A DNA stretch of 64,000 nucleotides from Punica granatum (lineage: Eukaryota; Streptophyta; Magnoliopsida; Myrtales; Lythraceae): NCBI RefSeq assembly GCF_007655135.1, contig NC_045133.1:4378376-4442375 (forward strand). Direction: 5' to 3'. Below, piece by piece: positions 24,560 to 36,445 of the stretch. Under the pieces are notes generated by a model that was given only the letters and a program-made list of their open reading frames with translations, had not been told where the DNA came from and did no database searches. Each line of letters opens with the position of its first letter. Positions within the stretch are counted from its first letter, which is position 1. The position numbers and the translations under genes were made by a program.

Positions 24560-26673
24560 TCATCTTGAAGGCTGCAAGTTCTCTGCATCCATCCTCTCTA
24601 AGATGCAGCGCGCTTCCTCCTCCGTTGCCGGAACCACATTCCTAATCCTAAATCCGTCCTTCATGGCCTTTGCCTCGGGACGCACAGAGAAAGTGAAGTA
24701 GAACGTGTTTGAGACCTAATTCATGTGCCGAGAGACCATTCAAGAACTTGGAAGACAATAACACTGAACACGTACTTGAATTGTCAAGAGTAGTTAACAA
24801 GGTTTTGCAGATGGATTGATTTAAAATGTTTACCTCACTAGATCTCAGCTCAGGTCTCGTAACATGAGCGACAACCTCGACATTTATTAGAGGCTGATCT
24901 GGATGCTCCATTTCAGTGTATAGAACACATGATTTGAACCGCAGGAAGTCTCCAACATCCACCTGCAGAAACATAGATCTTCAACTTCGGATTATCCAAG
25001 TAATCATCTGCTTCACGACTTATTATAATTGATAGAATTTACATCGTGATCTCTTCTTCCTTTAAGGATACACCAATGCGGGAAAAGATGAAAACGAAAA
25101 GGAAAATAAAATGGGGGTGCTTACAGGTCTCAAAAAATCGACATGATCAACCTCAAGGAAGCAAGGCACAAGCCCCGCAAAGGCATAAGCAGTTGAAAAG
25201 GCCAACTCAAAGGCCCGGTGCATCAAAAACCCTCCGAAGATCCGACCATGTATGTTCCTCTGTTGTGGTTGGCAAATCAATGAGTTTTCTAGACGGGTAT
25301 CTCGTAAAAGAATGCTGTCTCTGTCAGCTAAGGCAGGCATGTCGCAGAAAATCCTTCCCTCGGACAGCAAATCTTCGAGCCTGTTTACTTCTCCGTTCTC
25401 AATTTCCCTCCTTTCTCCGCCCCTCTTTCTCTTTTTTAAGTTGTTTCTTGCTTCTGCCTCTTCGAAAAGCAACTTTTCTCGCTCCGTTTCAGGCAAAAGC
25501 CGGTTCACTGGAGCAGCTTTCCCCGTCTGAGAGTCGCGGGCAACAAAGATAAAGTTGGCTGTCAGTGCCACTGAATCTGCATCATCAGACTTCCCTGCAA
25601 GATATAAATTTGCTACTAGTTAGCTGATCACTTATTCAAGATTCAACTACATTGGGCCACATTACATCAAGCGCAGAACCCTGAACCCTGGTTTGTGAAC
25701 CTATATTCGTACTAGAATTTTAAGTTAATAAATCGTACTCCTATTCTCGAACATCATAAAAGAGCACCAATTAGAAGTCAAATATGGGCACTGGAAGGAA
25801 TAAACAACAAGAAGTAGGTACAGCTAAGTGATCAACCAACCCGCATCAGTCTTATACCAATCAAAGTTTGAATACAATATGGACGATTCACCTAAAATCA
25901 CAATTTTTCGACTAGCATTGCAGGAAATTACGACTACTACGACAAACAACTGCTGTAAAGTTTCCAAATGGCGAGGCTAACGGTTTACGCGATATATTAC
26001 CATTTATAAGCTGAATGACTTCGAGTTGTATCTCGATCGATGATCGCCCAACCCATATGACCGAACCAACTATTTTTAGATCGACATCGACACTGATTGG
26101 CTTCTTGAGGACAATCTTGTCGACTGATGCAGTCACGAGCAGGAGCGGCCTCGTAGTGCTATCATCATCAGAACAGTGCTGAAGCATAAGGGCGAAATAA
26201 TCAAAACTTCAACCAGTTCACGAGCTAAATTGTGTTGGTTTTCACGAGGACGAGGCGAAATTGGGTACCTTGACGGAGATCGTACCGGCTAGGGCATCGA
26301 GGTCCTCGAGCAATTTCCCTATCCTGACCTCGTTCCAAGGATCCCGGTACTGCTCCCTCAGTATGTAGTCGGAGGAGAAGCCGTAGAGTATACTGGTGCG
26401 GGTCTGCGCCGGCGTCTTCACGAGAAGCTCGCTCTGGGGCGGCGCGTCCTTGGGGGGGTCGAGGAGCCGCTCGAAGATCTTCGACTTCGTCTCCCACAGT
26501 GCGTTGGTCACGGGGCTGTGGTACATCCCGGGCCACAGGCTGATGGGCTTCCGGGCGGAGGCGCCGGAGCCGGTGACCGGGGAGAAGGCCTCGAACGGGG
26601 AAGCCAGGGTCGAGACGATGGGAATTGTTGTCGGGGAGCAGGGAGCAGCGCCGGAGGTGGAATTGAACTCCAT
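24560..26673 (-). CDS. Acyl-CoA thioesterase, two-HotDog ACOT9 type
   Basis: Five exons on the minus strand (26673-26269, 26178-26001, 25594-25125, 24962-24834, 24715-24560) give 445 residues; every joint has GT/AG and keeps frame. Family members hydrolyse acyl-CoA to free acid and CoA, usually in mitochondria or plastids. The N-terminus (MEFNSTSGAAPCSPTTIPIV) is rich in Ser/Thr/Pro and could be an organelle-targeting region (inference). Conserved blocks are RKPISLWPGMYHSPVTNALW (first HotDog approach), ISVDVDLKIVGSVIWVGRSS, and in the second HotDog NIHGRIFGGFLMHRAFELAF (about 308-327). The C-terminus ends AENLQPSR. A charged linker (KKRKRGGERREIENGE) separates the domains. The start is the only in-frame ATG that precedes the conserved block. 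Length matches plant homologues. A decayed relative of this locus lies near 37950-38970. Confidence 0.9.
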
Positions 26674-27111
26674 GGAGGTGAACGACGACGGCGATAAGCT
26701 GAGCTGAGGAAGAGGCTGCAGTGTGTAGTCTTCTTCTTCCGCTTCTTCTGCACTGTCGCAGCAAAATCAATGACCCGGCGCCATTAATGCAGCTTGCTCC
26801 ATTATTGCCGGAAGGTTAGAGAGAGAGAGAGACAGTGTGTCTCAATGGCGGGTCGTCCACTCCATTCTCATCTTCGTTTCTGGCTGAGGAAAGCCGTTTC
26901 CTCGGTTTGCCGCTCTTCCAGGGAATTGCGCCTATACCGGGCTTCAGCTTCCCTCATGGGCTGCCATTAGAGGCCCCCCCTTATAGGCCGTCCGGGCCCA
27001 TTTGGATTTGAGCCGACGGGGTAGTATCTTTTTGTGTCGAATGAAACTTAGTCCATATAAATATAGCCTTTCGTTTAATCGAAGGAAAAGACGAACTATT
27101 CTTCGGCGAGC
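26674..27111 (-). promoter_or_regulatory. Thioesterase upstream region
   Basis: Leader and promoter side of the thioesterase gene. It has a pyrimidine-rich leader (read on the minus strand) near 26700-26760 and a GA run at 26818-26832. No TATA box can be assigned with confidence. Part of it (26985-27060) resembles 38090-38160. Confidence 0.35.
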
Positions 27112-27293
27112 CCCATGGTATCCAGAAGTTAATGGGCCAGACTAATCCATCTCGAGTCGGTTGGACCCATTAATGGGTAAAACTTTCATAATCAAGGATT
27201 TTCTCCATTCATAAGACTCAATTCTAAGACCTTACTTAAGGAAACAAACGTCAAACCGCTTAAACCAATCCTTATTGGTAAAAGATGAACTAT
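27112..27293 (-). mobile_element. SINE family 2, minus strand
   Basis: Contains 'tatccagaagttaatgggcc', 'gagtcggttggacccattaa', 'ttctccattcataagactca' and 'cgtcaaaccgcttaaaccaa', the same order as the copies at 42376 and 51833. On the minus strand the 5' end is a tRNA-like A box (TTGGTTTAAGCGGTTTGACG). Confidence 0.7.
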
Positions 27294-27299
27294 TTCTAT

Positions 27300-29483
27300 G
27301 ACTGTAAGCCGTGATATCAAGGCAAGCCTTGGTACCTTTTATAGCCTTGGTTTTCATGGTTTGACATCTTCTCGGTCAGGTGCGGCAAATGCATGTTGTT
27401 CGTACGTTTCGGGGGGTAATAGTTCCACAGTTTGGATGAGTCAGAAGGCTTTTGATCTCACATGAGATCTTCATGTTTTTCATTTACCACCGGAGGGTAT
27501 TTAGGTTCTCCTTTCTAGTGATATTATTGGAGTTTCCGTACCCCGTTATTGTATAGTTTAATTTTTTCTTTATGAGCTTTGACCCCTTTTATCAACCAAA
27601 AAATAAAAAAGATGAACTATTTGAATTAAGCATCGTGGTGTAACATGTAGATCGTTTATTATAGTTGCTAATTATATAGTATGGAAAATAATTTGATAGT
27701 GTCAAGAAATTAAAATGTAACATGTATATTTTCATAACAACCAATCGCTTTGGAGAAAAGGGTTCAATCCTAGTATTTCTGAGCAAATTAATTAACTTCA
27801 TTCGTGGAATGTAATATCAACTTAATAAACCGCGAGACCTAACGTAGTTGGTACTGCATTACCGAATTATAATTGTAGTCCAGGAGTTCAGAATCCAGTA
27901 GAAGAAATTTCTAGCCAAACAAGCCTCCATTGGATATAAATAAGTTCAAACTGATAGGCTAGAAACACATTATACTCTCACAAATTAAAAAGGACAAAAA
28001 AAAAAAGGGACAAAACTAGATAAGGTCTTTCCATGCTGCTTAGTAAACATTTCAACTAGGAATTTAAATTATAAATTTTTTACTGTACTCACGCTGTAAT
28101 TTGAGGGGAATATTATAGAGTGTTTTGTTGTAAATATATTATAATAATTAGATTACTTGGCTGCCTGGCCGCATACATAAGGCTCTAGGAGGCTTTTATT
28201 CATTAGAACTAGATTACATGCCCGTGTATATGCGCGGATTAGAATTTTTGTATTTTTGTTTTGTTATTTTTTAAATATGTAAATATGTAATCTGTTAATA
28301 TCGTGAATTGAAGAACACTTGTAAATGAAAAATGTTATAAGTGAATGAGAAATCTTTATTATCTTTATTTATTATTTATTAATTAAAGAGCTTGCATTTT
28401 ATTTTGAAGGAACTCTTTTTATACTAGGCACAACTTTTGTTTGTACATTTCGATATCGATAGAATAAAAGTGACGCGTTGTTTGTAGTTCTAATTTCTCT
28501 ATAATATTCATTCAGTTTGTGTACCAATGTCCATCTCCAAAGGGGGGCACTTATGCATGAGGCACAATTATTCTAATATTTCCTCGACAACGCATGATTG
28601 TACCTTTTTGTCATGAAGTGATAGTAATGGTAGAAAATTCTTGCACGCGCGATTATCATTATTTGAAAATAGTGCTATGGAGCAGTTGTAAAAGGCTTGA
28701 ATTTCCTGGGATGTTGTGGACTTAAGTAGTAATTTGAGTCCTTTCTTTCGGTCTTTATGGAAGAATAAGTCGGTTCCAACCTGCATGCATGCAGATAGGT
28801 TTCCAACTTGAAGGAGGCATGCAAAAACTGTTGCCCATAATCTATTAACGTGGCTAGTTCGATTTTTAGATTGAACATGTTCGATTGTCAGAGCACGTTG
28901 TGATCCTTTGATAGCATTGGGAGAAGGTTTGCACTGTCGGTAAAAAAATAAAATAAATTTGTTAGGCTATGAAAATATCGAATGATAATATTTGCAAGGA
29001 AGTGCATTAACTAATGTAATGTAATGGAGACCATGTTGTTCTATTTCAAAAATTTAACTTGTGAAATAACTAATATAATATGTAACTTGTGTTATACCTT
29101 TCCAGTTAGATATCTAGATATGTTATGGAGGATGGTTTCGGGTATTATTTAGTTAGGTACTTTACTCAATAGAAAATGCATCAAACTAGTTTTTGGGTTA
29201 GTTTTAAATATTTGAGCATAAAATGGTGAGATAGTAGTATTCTATCATTAGATAAGTCTACAGAAATATTTTATTCCACATGCTTTGACTCATACTCGGA
29301 TTTCATTGGATCTATACAAAATTGCATATAATAAAGCTTAAATCGTGTAGACAGCTGAAGATCAAATATGCATATAACATTGAAAATTGACAGCTTATTT
29401 TTTTCCTAAAAAATCTGACTTCGATGTGTAGAAATTTTTGAGTTGCATCTTCAAATAGATCATATCAATATTTTCATGTAGGA
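27300..29483. other. Intergenic, partly shared with 38530-38970
   Basis: 27340-27600 ends in 'tttatcaaccaaaaaataaa', which looks like the 3' end of a LINE-type element, but no coding sequence supports it. 27600-28020 matches 38530-38970 at low identity (shared: gtaacatgtagatcgt, accgaattataattgta, gataggctag-like end). 28020-29483 holds no recognised gene; frames there are short and have no motifs. Confidence 0.45.
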
Positions 29484-29492
29484 TATTTTCTT

Positions 29493-31244
29493 GAGTAAAT
29501 TAACAATTTGGTCCTCGAGAGATACATGTTACATCGATTTTGACCTCAAGAAATTTTTTACATCAAATTGAATTTTGACAGATTAAATATACATCAAGTG
29601 TGCCCTTCCGTTAGACTGCCGTCCAATAATGGACTGAAAAATCTGATGTGGCATTCATTGATTGGCAATTTGCATATCGAAAGATTGATGTTACATCAAA
29701 TTGGACCCTGGCATATTGAATGTACATTAATTGACCCCTTCCGTCAATATATCCGTTAACTTTAACCGGAATTGTTGATGTGTACATAATAGTGCCACGT
29801 GACACATGATAATTGGCCGAGTGGGTTCAATATGTTTTAAAAAAAAAATCCGAACCATATCCCGATCCGTAACCCGAACCATATCTGGAAAAAGATAAAT
29901 CTAACTATAAATCTAAAATAATATAATAAAAATAAAAATATAAAAAGATATTGTTCATCTTCATCGTGAAGAAGATGAATAGTATCATGGTGGCTCTTTA
30001 CCATGTGAGCTCTCCTGAGCCAACCATTCGGAGACCCATGAGTGGCTTTGTGCTGGACTAGTGGGCCCAGCCCATGGGGTGGTGAGCCCCTAGCTCAACG
30101 GGACCTAGGCTCGAAAGGCATGGTTACAGAAGCCTCGAGCTCATGGTGGTCTCGGCTTAACAAATTGATTCTTTTTTAGGATCCCAAAGGCTCGTTCTCG
30201 GCTCGTGAGTGCTGAGTGACTTTCGGACGACGTTGCCGAGTCCATTGCGAGGATCGTTGAGCCTACTACAAGGATCGTCGAAGACCTCTGAGCGATCAAG
30301 GGTTTTGACTGACCCTAATGATGGCCAAATTTCCTATTTTTTAGCGATATTTGGTTGTGGAAAGGCTAGATCTAGCCTCGCTACGGTGAGACCGTCCGGG
30401 AGAGGTCGATCTAAGGAGGTGGTGGTGGAGGCGGTAGCGATTCACATGGCTCTGGATCAGGTTATAGCTCAGGAAGTGGCTCTGGAGACGGTGGGAACAA
30501 CGGTGGTGGCAGAGGCGGTGGTGGTAGAGAAGGGTCAAGCCATGGTGGATTTGGCTTGGGATATGGATTCGGAAGTCAATATGGACATGGCAATGGTAGG
30601 TAAGGAGAAGGTGGTGGAAGTAGAGGCTCGGGCACAATAAGCGGTTCTAGGCTTTGTTTACGGAAGCGGTAGTGGCTACGGGGGCGGTGGTGGCAAAGGT
30701 GGAGGAGGAGGAGGAGGCGGTGGTGGCAGTGGTGGAGGAGGAGGTTCGAGTTATGGTAGTGGGTCGGGATATGGTTTGGGCTACAGATCGGGATATGGTT
30801 CGGGTTATGATTCGAGCTACGGATCGGAATATTGATTTTTTTTTTTAAACAATGTAACATACTCGGCCAATCATCATGTACCGCGTGGCACTGTTATGTA
30901 GACATCAGCAATTTCGGTTAAAGTTAACGGAGATATTGATGGAATGGATCAATTGATGTACACTTAGTCTGTCATGGTCCAATTTGATGTAAAAGATTTT
31001 TTGAGGTCGGATTTGATGTAACACCAATATCTCGATGGACAAAAATTATTAATTTACTCTAAAAAATGGAAGAAAACAATTAACGAATGCCACATTAGAT
31101 TTTTCCGTCCATTATTGGACGACAGTCTGACGGAATGGCCCATTTGATGTACAATCAGTCATGGTTCAATTTGATGTAAAAAACTTTTTGAGATCAGATT
31201 TGATGTAACATGTATATCTTGAGGATCAAATTATTAATTTACTC
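29493..31244. mobile_element. Mutator-like element with long compound inverted repeats carrying a glycine-rich coding segment
   Basis: Flanked by TATTTTCTT (29484-29492) and TATTTTTTT (31245-31253), a 9 bp target duplication with one mismatch. The termini GAGTAAATTAACAATTTGG and, from the right, GAGTAAATTAATAATTTGA begin long inverted arms. The left arm runs to about 29890 and the right arm starts near 30790. In the right arm the terminal motif occurs twice (31244 inward and again near 31058 inward), so it is a compound arm. The interior has GC-rich sequence (30000-30830) including a broken glycine-rich coding region. No transposase is seen. Confidence 0.7.
30415..30835 (+). pseudogene. Glycine-rich protein coding segment, broken
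   Basis: From 30415 one frame reads Gly-rich sequence (GGGGGSDSHGSGSGYSSGSG and on to YGHGNGR) and stops at TAA 30601-30603. Gly/Ser-rich sequence continues in that frame to about 30650. From 30659 another frame continues with YGSGSGYGGGGGKGGGGGGG and Gly-Tyr-Ser repeats to TGA at 30833-30835. So there is one stop and one frameshift. Plant glycine-rich proteins of this composition are often cell-wall or RNA-associated, but no domain is present to decide. The last Gly-Tyr repeats are mirrored in the left inverted arm (29850-29890), so the segment's end lies within the element's arms. No start codon or signal peptide could be assigned. Confidence 0.6.
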
Positions 31245-31637
31245 TATTTTTTTTTAATGTGCATGTAGAGTCTTTGTGTCTTTCATGACATCCATTTCGA
31301 GTGTGGTGGTACCATCACCCTTCACCATTTGTCAAATTCTCATTGGTGATCATGCGAAAAGTCACGCGATGAAAATTCTTCTCCATCCTATGTGACGTCG
31401 ATAGGTAATTAATCTCGACTTTTAATAATTTATGTAGATTCTCTTGCAATTTTCTAGGCATTAATTTGTTTGACTTTCTCGTCTCTTCGCGGTGTATTAA
31501 TATGTATGCTATTGATGTAAAAGCAAAAATGCAATTCAAACACCTCCAAATATTTTAACCACTGTAGCACATATAACGCGAGATAAAGAGTTCGGTTATC
31601 AGCCATGACGCCATGCCGTTCTATTTATGTCTGTACG

Positions 31638-32230
31638 TAGAGCTGGCAAAATGTGTCGTATTATGTTTAAACAGATCGTGTCTAAACGGGTTCATGTCAA
31701 AAAACTCTAAATCTGAATACGACATATTTAGTAAACTTGTCAAGATTTTCAAATACGAATACGACACGTTTAATTACGGATTGATACACGTCTAATCCGT
31801 TTAACTAAGCGTGTCTAAATGTGTATGTATATTTACCTATACATTATGATACTATTATCTTTAGGTACATATTATACCTATATGATATAACACTATCAAA
31901 TTTAATTATACGTTACACGATTGACATGTAAAAACACCATAAATGAGAAATTTATATAAATAAATTTATATGATTTTAATGTATTTTCTTCTATAAATTG
32001 ATATAATATGTGAAATTAACTTATTAACAGGATAACACATAATATAAATTAATCTAACCGTGTCTAAACGAGTTACAAGGATTGAACCCGTTTAAACACG
32101 TTTATTTATTGTGTTTAAACGGATTTGATTCGTTTAAACATGAAACAGATTTAGCCTTAATCAAAACCTACTTAATTCCGTGTCGTATTTATATCGTATT
32201 ATTGAATCGTATCAAATAATATCCGCCCTA
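31638..32230. mobile_element. hAT-like MITE
   Basis: Starts TAGAGCTGGCAAAATGTGTC and, read from the right, TAGGGCGGATATTATTTGAT. Possible 8 bp flanks are TCTGTACG (31630-31637) and TTGGTATG (32231-32238), matching at five of eight bases. The interior repeats 'cgtgtctaaacg' and 'gtttaaacgg' motifs in both orientations. This is the usual look of non-autonomous hAT elements in plants, but the target duplication is decayed. Confidence 0.5.
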
Positions 32231-32238
32231 TTGGTATG

Positions 32239-32964
32239 CAACTTGCTTAGAGTACAAAAGTTAACTGAACCCGTTTGGCACGACTTGCCAAAGTTTTTCT
32301 TTGGTTTCGGCAACATCTGGTCCCCCACACCATATGCAGAGTTGGTCACGACTAAGTAAAAGAGGATATGCATATAACATAAGCATCTTCCCAGCAAATT
32401 TGGGCCTTTCGTTTAATAAAAAGGTTCCGTTCATATATGCAGATTGAGCGTCAAAGTCGGACTCTTCTTGGGTCATTGTTTAATAAATTTTATATAAAAA
32501 AGATACACACATACACCCATACATGTATCTATATATATAATTATATAGAAACATAAATCCTCCGTATGTTCCAAGATTAAAGGGGACCCAATCAGATCCT
32601 CTCTGACCTTTAGTCCCACAAATGCTCTGATAAACAAAAACAAGAAGAAAACAAATCAGCCGCCTCAAATTCTTTTATTTTAATTTAATTTATATTTTGT
32701 TTTTCCTTAGCAAAGGTTCATTTCTACATTAGCATTCTCGTTACTTTAAATAAAGGGGATTGAAATTTACTGCAATTACTTTGTTAAAGAAAATATATGA
32801 CGATGCATGAGAAATTGGTTCAATTTATGCATTAATTTATATTGGTCCAGGGATTATTTTTAATTATTTATTATTCATATTATATCAATTCATGCAATAA
32901 TTTAGTAGAATATAGACCAAAAATAAATGAAAAAAACAATTATCTATGAACAAAATTTGCTAAT
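32239..32964. other. Intergenic, nothing recognised
   Basis: AT-rich. Short minus-strand frames (32212-32397 and 32261-32476) have no motifs. A 'gtatctatatatataattatata' stretch occurs near 32524. Confidence 0.4.
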
Positions 32965-32967
32965 TTA

Positions 32968-33278
32968 GGTGGTGTTTGATAAATTAAGTGCTTAAAAATT
33001 TGGCACTTAATTAGTTAAGGGAAAAAATGTATAGGAAGAAAGAAAGAATGAATAAGGATGAGAAAAGTTTTGTGAGGGATAAAGAATACCGATAAGTGAA
33101 GAATGACTTATTTCGTTAAGTCAAAATTTTTTACTTATTTCATTAAGTGATTTTAATGATTAAATAGTTTACATCATCATCTCTCATCTTTTCCTCTTTA
33201 TTGCATTCATTTTCTTCTATAACTAACTTATCACTAACTTTTAAGTACTTATTTAATTAAGTTGAAACAAACACACCC
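32968..33278. mobile_element. Tourist-like MITE
   Basis: 311 bp flanked by TTA (32965-32967 and 33279-33281). Ends are GGTGGTGTTTGATAAATTAA and, from the right, GGGTGTGTTTGTTTCAACTT, followed on both sides by AAGTRCTTAAAA. The interior is AT-rich without coding sequence. Confidence 0.65.
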
Positions 33279-33281
33279 TTA

Positions 33282-34255
33282 CTCTCAATTTGTTCATAAT
33301 TTGATGGTTGTTAATTAGTTGAATTATTTAGGATCCTTCACGACTATGTCTGAAATCGGTCCAACTTTGCTCTTTGGATCCTTAACTCTGATGACATAAA
33401 AATATACCAACTTTCAATTTTGTATCGTGTTTAGTGCGATGTCAATTTCGCTAGTAATTTTAGTGGGATTTGGCAATGTGTCAAGTAAAGGTTCCATATG
33501 GATCACCGAAGCTAACCTAAGTTTGCAATATACACCTAAAATTTCATAAACAAAATATTATATTTATGCGAATTTTTGTGTCTAACATTTTCGATATAAT
33601 CTTTTATTTTTCTAGCTAAAAGTTGGGGGAAAAATGTACCAGTTCGACCATGACGAACGAGTCATTTAAGCGAAGGATTAATCGGGTCATGGTATATTGA
33701 GAGGGAAAAATGTGCCAGTTCTGCCATATTGTCCAAATTGGATTTACAAACGCTGGACAAAAGAGAATTTTTTTTAAAAAAGTGGAATTAAATGTTCCTC
33801 AAAATAATTGGTCTAACCATAATGGTCATTTAGACTGAGGGGTCAACCAGATTACGGATATCTTGTCAACCGATAATTAGTCCAACCATAATGGTTATTT
33901 AGGCCGATTCATCAATCGGATTATCGAATATCTTGTCAACTGGATTTAATAGAATACTTAGAATAAATCGAAGAAAAAAAAGGTGCGAATTATTTTTTAT
34001 TGAAAAAAGTCAATCGGATTATCTGATATCTTGTCAGCCCAATCTAAAAAAACACTTAAAAAAATCAAAGAAAAAAATAAAAAAAGTGTGAATTAATTAA
34101 AAAGGAAATTCCCTGGTCTCATTGGATCGGGATTCATTGTCTCTATATAATATAATTATTTGACTGACTTAGTGATATTAATAAATTAGTAGAAAAATAA
34201 ACATTTACTTGGAAGACAAGTTTTCCTACGTACGATGAAGGGAACACTTTGTTTT
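33282..34255. other. Intergenic upstream of the UGT gene
   Basis: AT-rich. Two partly duplicated segments (33790-33960 and 33990-34070) share 'tatcttgtcaaccgat' or 'tatcttgtcagcccaat' phrases. No gene is recognised. Confidence 0.4.
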
Positions 34256-34261
34256 CCCCTT

Positions 34262-34269
34262 CTATAAAT
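34262..34269 (+). promoter_or_regulatory. TATA box of the UGT gene
   Basis: CTATAAATAG lies about 100 bases before the ATG at 34364, giving an expected transcription start near 34292 and a leader of about 70 bases. Confidence 0.65.
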
Positions 34270-34363
34270 AGTTTCTTGCCAGGAGAACATAACATTATCA
34301 GCTACTAGCTAGGACTAGGAGAAGGTGAAATCCATCGATCTATCTCTTTAGACTAAGAGGTCC

Positions 34364-36445
34364 ATGGAGGGGAGCGAGACACACGACCAAGCTCATGTCC
34401 TTGTTGTGCCGTACCCAGTCCAAGGGCACATAAACCCTATGCTCCAGTTCTCGAAGCGTCTGGTCTCGAAAGGTGTTCGAGCGACGTTAGCTGTCACAGT
34501 TTACCTCTCCAAGTCCATGCACATGGAGCCAACTGGCCCGATAGAGATCGATACCATATCTGATGGCTATGATGAAGGTGGCTCGGCTGCGGCCGAGTCC
34601 TTCGAGGCCCAACAGATGAATCTTCAGGTGGTAGGCTCACGGACTCTGCATTCGCTGATCCAGAGATTAGACGAGTCAGGGAAGCCTGTGCATGCGGTCA
34701 TCTACGATGGGTTCCTGCCCTGGGCCTTGGATGTGGCCAAGGAGTGTGGAAAGCTTGGAGTGGTGTTTTTCACACAAACTTGTGCTGTGAACAACATATA
34801 CTACCATGTCAAGAAAGGGCTTGTTGAGCTCCCTCTCAAGGGCCCTAGAGTTTCATTTCCGGGGTTGCCTCCGCTCGATCCATCCGAGACACCTTCCTTC
34901 ATCTATATTCTTGGATCATACCCGGCCATCTACAACATGGTCGTGGATCAGTTTGTGAATGTAGAAGATGCGGATTACGTGCTATTCAACACATTCTACG
35001 AGTTGGAGAAGGAGGTAATAGTGTCTTTTGAAATCATTTTCTGAATCTTTCTATCATGTTGAACCATTTTAGCTAAGAGCTTGTTCTTGTTACCGAAAAC
35101 AAGGAGCTTATTTTCTGATCGTCCATTTTGCATTACACAGTTGTGATTTTCATATGGAATTCATTAAAATTATCATAATAAAAAACTGTTGAAATGTCGT
35201 AGTCACGAAGACGTCATTTGAACGGTGTAAACGATGGGGACATCGGTACGATTGGGACATCAATTGCCTGACCGGTATGATTTACGATAAAATGATCACG
35301 TGGGATGATTGTCTTTTCCTTTGGATATTCTGAATGGTTCAGGTGGCTGATTGGATGAACTCTAACCTATGGCCGTTAAAGACAATAGGCCCGACGGTCC
35401 CGTCAATGTATTTAGACAGGCGGCTAGAAGATGACAGAGACTACACCCTCAACCTCTTCAAGCCCAACAACGACGCCTGCGCAAGCTGGCTCGGTCGCAA
35501 GCCACCACGCTCCGTCATCTATGTCTCCTTCGGCAGCATGGCCGAACTGCCAGCTCAGCAGATGGCCGAGCTGGCCGCCGCCCTCAGCCATAACCGCCAC
35601 CGTTACAACTTCCTCTGGATCATCAGGGAGTCTGAGATGCCGAAGCTGCCCCTGGAGTTCATCAAGTCCACATCTGAGGACGAGTGCGGGCTAATCTTGC
35701 CATGGTGCTCCCAGCTAGAGGTGATATTATGTCTCTTATACATATATTAGCTATTACATACTGGGATGGATCCAGAATTTGACTTAAGGCGGAGCGAGAT
35801 CCATAGGCGGTCAATGGTAGATATTTCACAGAACTAGAGGGCGAGTACGAGGAACTTCACCAAAATTCAAATAATTACATATAAATTTCCTTAAAGTGGG
35901 AAAATTTTAGGAGGGATGACTGCTTTCCTTAGCCTCCTCGATCCATCAATGATTACACGATGTTCTACCTTCAATTATCCTTTTTTTTTTATGATTATCA
36001 TTGCTAAGGGGTATATTCATATATATTAATTAGCTAGGCTGATGTGCCGATTTGTTTATCGTGTGTTGTTGTACAACAGGTGTTGCGACACGATTCTATC
36101 GGAGGCTTCCTCACACACTGTGGACTGAACTCCGTCCTCGAGGCCATTTGCGTCGGGGTACCGCTGGTGGCGGTTCCGCAGTGGACGGACCAGCCCACGA
36201 ACGCCAAGTACGTAGAGGACGTGTGGGGGACTGGGCTGCGGGCTCGGCCCAATAAGGATGGGCTCGTCGGGAGAGAAGAGTTAGGGCTCTGCATTGAAGA
36301 GGTGATGGAGGGAGAGAAAGGGAAGGTGATTAGGGAGAACGTGAAGAAGTGGAAGAATTTGGCAATAGAGGCAATGGATGAAGGTGGGAGCTCTGATAGG
36401 AACATCGATGAATTTGTAGCTAAATTGTCGTCATCCTGTAAGTAG
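34364..36445 (+). CDS. UDP-glycosyltransferase, UGT74-like
   Basis: Three exons (34364-35014, 35343-35720, 36080-36445), all joints in phase with GT/AG, give 464 residues, normal for the family. UGT74 enzymes transfer glucose from UDP-glucose to small acceptors such as salicylate or indole acids in the cytosol; the acceptor here cannot be told. The N-terminal acceptor half has PYPVQGHINPMLQFSKRL with the catalytic His22, and YDGFLPWALDVAKE with the partner Asp115. The donor half has MYLDRRLEDDRDY, SVIYVSFGSMAEL and the PSPG box from Trp338 to Gln381. The box keeps H356, C357, G358, N360, S361, E364, D380 and Q381, but position 22 of the box, normally Trp, is Leu359 (codon CTG). An intron also splits the box after residue 343. 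A TATA box lies at 34262. Transcription looks possible, but full activity is uncertain because of Leu359. Confidence 0.9.

Noticed and set aside
25046..25552. Plus-strand 168-codon frame opposite thioesterase exon 3
   Set aside because: It is antisense to a conserved HotDog exon and has no family match; the minus strand explains the conservation.
30341..30860. Minus-strand His/Arg/Leu-rich frames over the glycine-rich segment
   Set aside because: They are reverse translations of Gly codon repeats; low complexity with no motif.
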